A stretch of 64,000 nucleotides of DNA. Source: Trebouxia sp. TZW2008. Taxonomy: Eukaryota; Chlorophyta; Trebouxiophyceae; Trebouxiales; Trebouxiaceae. A model generated the notes under the pieces. It searched no databases and was not told the origin of the DNA. It saw nothing but the letters and a program-made list of their open reading frames with translations. The stretch covers positions 217,556 to 281,555 of the forward strand of contig BDIU01000080.1 in assembly GCA_002118135.1 (NCBI GenBank), given 5' to 3'. Each line of letters begins with the position of its first letter. Position 1 is the first letter of the stretch. The translations under genes were made by a program, and so were the position numbers. This document shows, piece after piece, positions 24,801 through 34,100 of the stretch.

Positions 24801-27800
24801 GTGACAAGCCAGATGTACGATATGACCTGCGATTGTCCACTGTCACAGAGATTGTCAGAGACTGTAATTTCAGGTACCTTGTTTCAGTTTGGGGTGCAAC
24901 AACTGTACTGGCTATTTCTTGAGAAGGCATTCTTGTTAAGATCCCTGTGGTCGTCGACTGTGTAAATGATGTGCAAGCAAGCTTGTTCAGGCTTACAGCC
25001 ATCACCAATCATGCATGATAGTGTGTGGACATACAGCTGTGCACAATCTCCATTATCAAAAGGAGCATGTGGGTTGTCAATGCCGTAGCCTGCATGCTCT
25101 GCCCATACAGACGCTACATGCATACTCGAAGCTGCATTTAGTCATGCCATTCATGCATGCAAACTTTCAGCCGTCTGCTTGAATTCTGCAGGGCTTTGCA
25201 TGTCAAATCCCATATGCTACGCTCATTTCTCCCTCTACATGCAAATGTCCTTGTTGCAGGCTATTTCAGGAGGCTTTGTCAGCAGGTGGTGTGGTCAAGG
25301 TGCTGCGCGTCCCCAATGGCAAAGCGATCTCCAATGCGCGCATCAAGACCAAGGGCGATGTTGCAAGTAAGCCAACTCTGCACACATGCTGTCTGCTCTG
25401 CATGAGTCATATCAAATCCACTCTCAATGATCTGCATTGTCCATCAGGCCTTTGTCCTGTTGTACTGCGCTTGTTTGTGTCACCGGGAAAAGCATGCTGT
25501 AGCCTGAGAAGAGTGTAATTTTAAAGCTTCATGAACAAAGATATCAGCCAGCAATGCAGTCAGCTGCAACCTGTCAACCCATGACATCAGCCAGGCCAGC
25601 AGTCTGCTGTGACTGAGCATTGCTGCCTCTTGGTGCAGATGAGGCGGCAGATGCTGGTGTGAAAGGGCTAGTGCAGATGCGGGTGGAGGGGGGTCAGCCC
25701 CAAGCCCCCAAGGCTGTCAATGAGGGCCTGTCTAGCCAGCAAATCGATGCTGTTCTGCAGCAAAGCAAAGCTCAGGAGGTATCTTCATGTTGTATAAGTG
25801 TTGGCTCTGTATGTCTATGCTCTGCATGTTGTCGCTCCGTGTGTGATGGCTCTGTATTCCTCTGCGCTGCATGGTAATTCCCTAAATGTTTTGCTTTGTA
25901 CATTGATGCTCTGTTATTTGCTGCTCTGTACGTCAATGCTTTGTATGTCTATGCTCTGTTTGCCTCTGCTCTGCATGTCTATGCTCTGTTTGTCTATGTT
26001 CTGCTTGGCTATGGTCTGTATGTCAGGAGTCGACTCTGCCTGCCCTCAAGTGACTCATGTTGTACAGGGTGACCTGCTACTCTTTGCTGCTGGAGAGGAA
26101 GCAACAGTGAACAGAGCATTGGACAGAGTCCGTCAGTACATTGCAAGAGCCCTGAAGCTAGCTGACCCAAAAGCACATGCTCTGCTATGGGTCACAGACT
26201 TCCCAATGTTTGAGTGGAATGAAGAAGAGCAGCGGCATGAGGCCTTGCATCACCCTTTCACAGCCCCAAACCAGCAGTCCAGTCAGCAGAATGGGGCAGA
26301 CTTGCGGCATGCCAAGGCGCTAGCGTATGATTTGGTGTACAATGGCGTCGAGATTGGAGGTGTGAACTCATGTTGCCATGTGCTTTGCTGGAACTTGTTA
26401 TTGTCGTTGACGTCAGTGGCATTGCTTCAGCCTGCTGTAATCAGTGTTAACATGACCGGGCGGACCCCTTATAGGTCAACTTTCTGCTGATTGCTGCTCT
26501 TAAAGCAGCAACTCCGGGTTGCCCCTATAATCAGAGGCTCCCGTTATGGTGCCCAATGGCATAGACCTTTCTTTTCTTTTCATGACCGTTGGTATCTTAT
26601 GCTATACCAATGACAGGATGGTATAATGTCATGTACATGATACACTATGATCAAGATAGGGTTGATCAATTTGTGACTTTGTGCTCGATATCAGTTTGGT
26701 GTCTGTTTGTTCTGCTGCATCAGGATGGTGTCACTGTTGACAACATCAGTGGCATTATGGCAGGCTGCTGCAGCTGTGACACTGTGTTTGAGCTCGTTGC
26801 TGTGAGCAGTACAGCAGGGTTGGGATCAACTCACTTGTATGAGCATGGTGCTGGTGCAGCTGATCGTCTGCAGGCAGCAGCTCGTCCCGTGTGCCGTGTC
26901 ACGCTGTCTGAGGCTTTAGAACCAGAGTGATCAGCATCAAGCTGATCTCACTGTGTGCTGAAGATCCTTGGTTTTGCTTTCAGAGCTGTATTCAAGCTAC
27001 CTGGAAGCAATGCTCAAGGGGTCCAGCACACTATGATCCTCTGGGTTCATATGACATCATTTGCTGACAATGCAAATGATGTCAGCCCTACAGACATCAG
27101 CGTGCAGTCAAGATGCTCCTCATCAGACTGTTATGCCCACTCACGTGACATAGATGTTGCCTGAAGCATTGGTAGTGCTGCAGAACATGGCTTGCGTTGG
27201 TTGCATTCTGGGTTCACCAGTATTTGAGGTCTGGAAAACTGACAAGCTGCACGCGTAAACACGAGGCAGTCTGAGAATCTACAGTTGAGGAAATCAGCAG
27301 ACGGTGTTTGACATTATTGGATGTCAGCAGCAGAGGCTGACAACCTGCAGGTGTGTAGACAGGAGGCAGTATGCGCCTATCTGAGAATCTCCAGACAGAA
27401 CATTCAGGAAAAGGTGTGTCACGTCGTCTGGACTTTGAGCAGCAGAGATTAACAAGTAACACGTGTGTACACAGGAGGCAGTTTGAGAATCTACAGGCGA
27501 GACGTTCAGCAGAAGGTGTTTGACATCATTGGGTTGTCGGCAGCAGAAGCCCAAGACAAGTTTGGGTACCTGCTGGATGCTTTTGATACAGGTGCCCCTC
27601 CTCACGGGGGCATTGCCCTGGGCCTAGACCGGCTCATCATGCTTCTGGCTGGTGCTCCTTCAATCAGAGACGTCATTGCATTCCCAAAGACAGCTCAGGT
27701 ATGACATTTGCTGTACATCTCAAGCAACAGGGAGTTTGATGGTTTCAACTGATGCCGTAGCAGATGCAGATGAACATGATCATAGGATTCTGTGATGCAC

Positions 27801-27973
27801 TGCTGCTTCTGAATGCAAGTGCTCAGCAGAGCAAACAAAGCACATTGATATGCCTGAAGCTCAATGAAATTGTTGTTGTGTTGCTGCAGGGACAATGTCT
27901 GCTTACAAACGCCCCTGGAACAGTGTCAGCAAACCAGCTCGCAGATTTGCATATCAAGACAGTGCAGCCATGA
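21813..27973 (+). CDS. Aspartyl-tRNA synthetase, bacterial/organellar type
   Basis: Eleven exons keep frame: 21813-22196, 22279-22532, 22869-23021, 23736-23850, 24386-24502, 24731-24873, 25260-25366, 25639-25778, 26068-26359, 27475-27698 and 27890-27973, giving 670 aa. The first ~70 residues are Arg/His/Ser-rich, like a plastid or mitochondrial transit peptide. The anticodon-binding OB fold follows ([20 protein letters not shown]). Class II motif 1 is in [20 protein letters not shown], motif 2 in FYALPQSPQ...[11 protein letters not shown] plus [12 protein letters not shown], and motif 3 in [16 protein letters not shown]. The bacterial GAD insertion occupies exons 6-9. It charges tRNA-Asp in an organelle, probably both. 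I chose the ATG at 21813 because the frame opens further upstream only with non-ATG codons. Exons 4 and 10 are each the last of a tandem set. Confidence 0.93.
23027..23205. mobile_element. MITE-like element, family member 2
   Basis: It lies in intron 3 of the aspartyl-tRNA synthetase gene, directly after the donor at 23021. The ends (gcagtagcttctctccataa and attgtccttataaggaagac) are inverted-repeat-like. The centre (gcactgcagttaggatgcag...tgcttacatcatgaacg) matches the element at 38963-39127 in the same orientation. It has no open frame. Confidence 0.55.
23585..23800 (+). repeat. Tandem duplication of the exon 4 5' half (AspRS), period ~123 bp
   Basis: The acceptor and first ~75 bp of exon 4 occur at 23613 and again at 23736. 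In the first copy an extra base before GCTTTGCC shifts the frame of the FYALPQSPQ motif, so only the second copy can encode class II motif 2. Confidence 0.85.
25795..26030 (+). repeat. Degenerate minisatellite in an AspRS intron
   Basis: About 15 diverged units of the type CTATGCTCTGTNTGT (around 15 bp) run through most of the intron between exons 8 and 9, giving a pyrimidine/G-rich tract up to the acceptor at 26067. It produces an artificial Leu/Cys/Met-rich open frame that is not a gene. Confidence 0.75.
27262..27475 (+). repeat. Two decayed copies of the AspRS exon 10 5' end
   Basis: Copies of gaggcagt...tgagaatctacag...gtgtttgacat begin at about 27263 and 27363, ahead of the live copy at 27475 (periods ~100 and ~112 bp). 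The decayed copies carry substitutions, small indels and frame breaks within what should be [16 protein letters not shown]. Confidence 0.85.
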
Positions 27974-28459
27974 CTTGTCAAGATGGCTGCAGCGCACTTC
28001 CCTGCGCTAGCCATACAGTTGGCTTGTCTGCATGCAGCAGTCATGCCGGTGCTTATGTCATGCAGCTGATCTGATTCAAATGTCATTGTTGCAACAGTTT
28101 GAACGAAATGATCGCAACGATGGTCTGTCAGTGCTTTCTTTGGGACAGTCAGGCATCCATCGTCTCAATCAACCAAACAATGAGTTCGGCTTGATCAACT
28201 GGTTGCACCATGACCATCTATACAAACAATAGTACAGAGAGCACAGACTCTACTTTTGCACTAGTAAAGCAAATGTGTCTGACTCTAGAGCGATTTTGAA
28301 ATGCACGTGTATCGACGTTTATCAGAGCCGACCATGTTGCGAAATCTTTGTGCACATGACAACGATATCTCACTTTACACTGATCGCTGACACATCTGCT
28401 GGCAGTTGATGTTTCTCATCAAGTAATGTATCTACCATTTCCGATCTGAAAGTCTGTCA
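27974..28459. other. Intergenic region between convergent genes
   Basis: It contains the 3' flanks of the aspartyl-tRNA synthetase and DUF4504-like genes. No coding exon or clear repeat is seen. Confidence 0.5.
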
Positions 28460-30318
28460 TCAAAGCTGTACCCGATGAGGAGGTAGCCTATGACAAACAA
28501 GATTGAGCTGAGAATGCTGCTCAAATCCTTCAATATTGAAGGACTTGATCTGGGCCTGCCAGCCTCCAACTGCCTGTGCACACTCTAAGACAAGCTTCTC
28601 AGGCACTGTGAACGCATAAAGATAATCAAGCTGAACCTGATTTGGAAATTGGCTCTGCAGCTCCTGCAACAACGTCAACAGCTGTGAAAGACACTGCTGA
28701 TTAGCATGACATGCACATCGTGACAAGGATCAAATCAGGCAGGGACAAAACAACCTTTGTGTTGAGGAAAGAAAAATGCTTGCAGTAACATATGCGTAAA
28801 GCAGCAGGTCAGTACACATGGTGCAACAGCTAGGTTTAGTCAAATCAAAGCGCAGTGCGTCCTTACATGCCAAATTGTGTGACTGGCGATCTGCCTTACA
28901 AATGGCAGTATAGCATATGACCTGAGCTGCACGCAACACCTTAGCAGTGCAAATGCACAGCTGCATTCAAGCCTTTCATGTAGCATGAGCATGACACCAT
29001 TCACAAGGTTGTTACCTGCATCCATGCGCCAGTAACATGCACTCCATACAAATTCAACACTGAATCTGAGAGCAGTCTCGCCAGACGCTCTGCAGTGTGA
29101 CAGTCTGCCAAATACACTACAGGATACTGCAGTAGCCAGCCACCAAGTGTGGGCATGATAGGGAGCCCTTCCACCAGATCCAGATCCACGTACAGGCATG
29201 AGCGTTGCTCTGTATCCTCTGATCTGGTCACAGCTCTCAGCAAAGCTTGAAGCTGTGCAGTGACTGCCTGCAGTGCAGGAGGAATGTCTCAAAGTGCTTG
29301 AGGTTTGACGCTATCTTAGTCATATATTCCTGCATGGCTACAGGTCAAATATTGCTGAAGGGCTACAACTTGTGTATGAATAGATAGCAACGACAACTGG
29401 AAGGCTCTATCACACAGGGCGCGACGCAAGCAGCTCAGCGCATGCAGAGAGTTCTATTGCTATGAATGCAGGCACACCACATGTCGCACCCTACCTTCAC
29501 AGCATCAGCCGATGCCACAGCTAGTGACTGATCATCATGTGTGTCGACAGTCACAAAGGCTCTGAAGCCTGCTTGGTCACTGCATAGCTGAGCTGTCTGA
29601 GCGCAAAGCATATCTGGCCGCACCAGATATAGGCAGCCATCAAGGTGTAGCAGGCTCAATGCTGGCCCTGTGATCAGCATTGCCAGTATGCTCAAGAGGT
29701 GCTCGTAAGTGATAAATTTTGTAGGGAATGACATGTCACACTATGTCAAGAGCATCTGCTGCAGCCCGGTACACAGGTTGAAAGTCCTGCTGCTGGTCCT
29801 TACTTTGTGTTCCTCTCTGGCATAGACTCAGTCAGTGACACTGCTGTGCGCATATTGGCAGCAGCACCTTGGCAATGACAACAGGAGGCAAGGCAGAGGG
29901 GACGTCAATCATTTTTGGAAGGCATGGTGCCGCTTACATTTGAAATCCTGAGCAGGCTTCTGCTGGGATTGGATGTCTGCCAACATATTCAGCATGACTG
30001 AGCTTTTGATGTGCACATAATCCATCATGACGCCACCACGCAGGCCCATGCACACTGCAGCAATGTCTCTGATGAGGGTTGCTGCTTGCTTGCGCAGATT
30101 TGTTTGCTTCTTGCAAGCATCCTGCAACAAAAAGATTGTCAAATTGAGCGTGAGAAGTTTACTGCAGAAGTGAACTTTGTTGGGTGGGAACAGAAGCATC
30201 CTTGCTGTCAGCAGGGTGGTGAAATGCTGCAGAAGATTGCCTGTGCCACCTGGCTGTATGCTGCATCAATCCTTACCTGGACGCTGGCTGTAGTTGCTCT
30301 GAGTAAATGGCTGATCAT
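28460..30318 (-). CDS. Conserved protein, tentatively DUF4504 (C1orf74/UPF0739)-like
   Basis: Coding exons are visible at about 30318-30277, 30122-29939, 29735-29495, 29267-29018 and 28665-28460; the join between the second and third is unclear. Conserved-looking blocks are GLRGGVMMDYVHI, LLHLDGCLYLVRPD, SCLYVDLDLVEGLP, LLQYPVVYLADCHTAER and LDYLYAFTVPEKLV. The PVVY and YAF-VPE blocks recall the C1orf74 family as I remember it; that assignment is from memory and weak. The function of that family is unknown. The first ATG overlaps the stop codon of the BLOS1 gene upstream (ATGA), so the two genes are packed without a gap. There are no obvious membrane segments. Confidence 0.4.
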
Positions 30319-30854
30319 GTTGCTCTGGCTGGAGGAGGAGCTGCAACAGGGCCTGATGGTCCAAGCCGCTGCAGAGAGTCTGTCAAACTGCTCAGGTCCT
30401 GCTGCAGCACCTCGAAGTAGGTTTCAAAGTCGCCAAGAACTCGCAAAGCCTGATCTGCGCTATTGATCAGCTCAGCCCACTCTTCATTCTGCTGGCTCAG
30501 CTTATTTGTCAGGCTCAGGGCCTTTTCGGCTTCAGAGCCGATGCGTTGCTGATACTCGAAGGCCTGCAGCGTTGAGTGCTGACGTGAGCGATAGTCAGGT
30601 TCTCGGTTGCGCAACACGGTGCGAAGAGACTGACCTTCGCTGCTCCTGAGTTGGCCACATCCAACAGCTCCGCAGATAAGCCTTCAGCAGCCTGAACAGC
30701 CCGCTTACTTGCTTCCTCTGCATCAGCCTGGCACGATGATGACCATTCGACGAGCAGCTCATGTGAGCCAGCGTGACCTACCTCTCAGATGCTGCAGGAC
30801 GGCCTTTTCCAATGTGTGTCGGCGCAGCAGTTCCTGCATCATTTCCTGAGGCAT
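30315..30854 (-). CDS. BLOC1S1: BLOC-1 subunit 1 (BLOS1/GCN5L1) homologue
   Basis: Three exons (30854-30782, 30717-30635, 30563-30315) join in phases 1 and 0 to 134 aa, close to the usual 125-150 aa. The protein is almost all helical: MPQEMMQELLRRHTLEKAVL, then SAELLDVANSGAAK, then a third exon ending with EEWAELINSADQALRVLGD. The last block matches the W..LI...N.ALK.LGD signature of GCN5L1. Members act in endosome-lysosome-related sorting complexes (BLOC-1/BORC) and in plants in endosomal transport. The C-terminus adds a short Pro/Ala tail. Its start faces KNL1 across 316 bp; its stop overlaps the next gene's ATG. Confidence 0.75.
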
Positions 30855-31170
30855 GCTTGTCGAATGTCTATGCGCGGTAACAGTCGACTGATATAGAAAG
30901 ATGCACGATCTTTTAGGCAGTAGCAGGCCAGAGCTCTGCGCAGTTGCGAGGGCAGGGCAAAAACAGAAGCAGCCCTGCAACTCAACGGTGAATTCGAATA
31001 GCTCGTCAGTAGAGAACGGGCAAATGTTCCGGCAGCACGAAGGCGCAAAGCCTGTGAAGTGCTGATCACAGCAGTACTGTGCCGTGACACTGTGCAGCAG
31101 ACCGGGTAGCCCGCCCGGTCTCACTAGTCTGGCACAAGCTGTATTGGCGCCCTGATCACAGTCAGTTAGT
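30855..31170. promoter_or_regulatory. Divergent promoter between BLOS1 and KNL1
   Basis: Only 316 bp separate the two start codons, so 5' UTRs and both core promoters lie here. A long minus-strand frame crossing this region is antisense to KNL1 exon 1 and is not considered coding. Confidence 0.6.
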
Positions 31171-34100
31171 ATGGAGAGATCCTCTCCCAAAAAGCGGAAG
31201 AACTCTCGCAAATCCTTGGGAAGGCGTGTGAGCTTTGCGCCAGATGCACAGCTCGAGATAACGCACCTGTTCATCAAAGTAAGGGCAGCACATCAGCAGG
31301 CTTGCCAGCGCAAGTCAGCCATAGAACCAGCATAGCTGTAAACAGTCTGCCAAGCTTGCTTGTACAATCTCGTGCCAACGTGCAGGAGGAGTATCGCAAC
31401 ACGCCTGAGGCAAAACGTGCCAAAACTACAGTTGAGGCTGCTGAGCAGACAGGCCAAACCTCACCAACCTTGCATCAGTATGACCCCGAAATCTGGGGCT
31501 CATCTGCGCTGCCGGCGACCCCGCCACATGCAAGCTTGCTCAGCCCAGGCCAAAGTCCTGGCAGCAGCATGGACATCACAAACAGAACAGCTGACATGGG
31601 AGTTGCATTTCCTCAGCCAGGCCTTGATAGCCCAAGCGCCATACCAAAGCCACTGGGGGACATCACAGCTGGCCTGACATCTCTAGCAGATCTCGCTAAT
31701 GATATGGTGACAACAGATGAGATTGGTTGGGAGCAGCCAGCAAGGCATTATCAGCCAGACAGCATCACTGCTGGTGTGCCTGCCCTGTCCACACTGCTTG
31801 AAGAAGATGAGGAGGGCAGAACCTCAGCTTTTGGTGATGAGAATGCCTCTGTCAACATGGAGCTGACTGCAGATACAGGTGAAGAAGTGCAGCAGTGATT
31901 TTGGCTGTATGCATAGGCATGTACAACAAGCGTTTTGAGTCTTGTCAATGCAACCAACACCGCAGCTTATCTTGTTGTCATGAGAGGCATACACTAATCT
32001 TACTGACAGGCGACCGTGTCAGTCAGTGCATGCGGCACGCAAGCCTGCTGTCATCACTACTGCAAAGCACCACAACAATGAGTGCTTGTTGCTTCAGTCC
32101 CTGCTGCAGCGTTCCTGAGCCAGCTATTGTGCTTCTCAGGCATACAGCAGCCAATGGTGAGCAAGGCCCTGCAGCCACAGGCACAACCAAGCCCCCAGCA
32201 GTCTACAGGCAGCGTCATGATGGACCTGACTGACGGCAATACCAGGGAGACAGCCATTGCCAGAGGCGCAACCACAGACTTTACCCTTGGAGGGTATACC
32301 AGGGCCATAGCAGAGGGCAAGCACCCAGTCTGGGGCTCACAGAGAACAGCACAGCTCAACGACGTGACTGGAGCTCAGTCCCAGCTCAACACAGCTGTGG
32401 AGGCTAACACAACTGCTGCCGTTGAACCAGATGCAAGGCAGTCAGCTGATGACACGCTTGGGGGTTGTACCAGAGCCCTAGAGCAGGGTAGCCACCCTGT
32501 GTGGGGTTCACAGGGAGCAGCTCAGCTGCAGGAGGAGACAGCTGACAGGCAGAGTGCAGCTGCAAAAGGCACCCCAAACAGTGTCAGGAAAGGTAGGCAG
32601 TCAGCTCATGATATGCTTGGTGGCTATACGAGGGCTCCGCAGCAGGGTAGTCACCCTGCCTGGGGTTCACAAAGGGCAGCTCAGCTGCAGGAGACAACAG
32701 CTGAGAGGCAGAGCCCACTGCAGAAAACAGCTTTGTTGCAACAGGCAACAGCTGAAAGGCAGAGCCCATTTGTGAAAGGCACCCCAGGCAGTGTCAGGAA
32801 AGGCAGGCAGTCTGTGATGGGCAGAAGCCCCTCAGCACTGAAGCGTGTACAGCCGGAGGGGCAGCGCTCTAAGTGGGGCTTTGTGCCTGGTGAAGATGAC
32901 ACCCTGGATCTCAACCTGGAGAAAGCTGGTGAGATCCAAGCCCCTTGCAAGCAGTGGCTATCAAATAGCTGACTTCTGAGTCACTTCGCAAGCAGTGATC
33001 ACCAAGGCACTAGCACCTGAAGCCTTGGTGTTGCTTGGCACCTGAGATCTTTGCTGCTTTGCAAGCAGTGGCTGTCAGACAGCTGCTGTGGCTGTGTGAA
33101 GCATTCACTGTTGCCAAAAGAGGTCATTCAGCACATAGACATTTTGAGCACACTGCTGCTGTTGCTCAAGATTATGCCAGCAGGCAGACCTGTGTTGCAG
33201 CCTCAATCAAATTTATGCAACACGTGACTGCTGAGTCTTCTGCAAACTCAAGCAAGAACAGATAAGCTTTCATGAGCCATAGCTCACAGATGCAGACATC
33301 ACATGACAGCAAAATTGCACTGCACAGTCTTCCAATGCGAGACAGATCATGACACCTGCCTCACATTACACATATCAATGCAGGGCACCTGGTCATGGGT
33401 GACGCCACATACAACCACATCTATAACGGCACAGACAGCACCGGCAGCGTGACGCGGCGCTTACGCGCTGACACATCAGCATCCCCAGATGATGATGCTG
33501 CAGCTAACATGAATGTTGAGGCAGAACAGGAAGCCAGAGATGTGTCAGTCAGCCCTGGTGCTGCTGGAGAGGGGGGCATTGATGCACTGCATGCTGCCAT
33601 TGTCAGCAACACTGACAGCTCTGCAGCCATCTTAGAGGCAGCCACAACCCCCACAGGTGCGCAGCTATAATTCTGGCAGATACTGGCTGCGACTCTGCTT
33701 GACCCTCCTTCTCTCTGCCTGTGCCTGCAGTGCTGGTGATGTCAAACAGTGCAGATGTGTGAGTTGTTAGCATGCAAATATAGCCTCTTGAGTCCTGCTG
33801 GCTTATGATGCGCTATGGTGACAAACATTTGCTTCTGCTGAGACCATCTGGCTGATGTAATGAACAAGCCAATTGGCTGCAGTTCGCAACAATCATGACA
33901 TTGAGAGTGTAGCATCGCAGCAGTAGCTCAGATGGCAGTCTATGTTTGAGCCCAGACGTCTGGTTGTCCTGTTGCTGCAGGGGAACTTAAGGCAACCAGC
34001 TGGACAAAATAGAGGCTGTGCTCTCACTTTGCTTCTGCTCATGTCTGTTTTCAGTCACAGTTTGCGACTAGGCATCATTGTCTCGTTTCTGCTATGACAT

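Noticed and set aside
26430..26610. Possible further MITE in the AspRS intron (ccccttataggtcaac region)
   Set aside because: It has palindrome-like parts and TATAGG/CCTATA words, but I could not align it to the other family members or define ends.
30759..31277. Long minus-strand frame (172 codons) across the BLOS1/KNL1 spacer
   Set aside because: It is antisense to KNL1 exon 1 and overlaps BLOS1 exon 1 in another frame. Its composition (Cys/Phe-rich, no family pattern) is that of a chance frame, while BLOS1 and KNL1 exons here carry recognised motifs.
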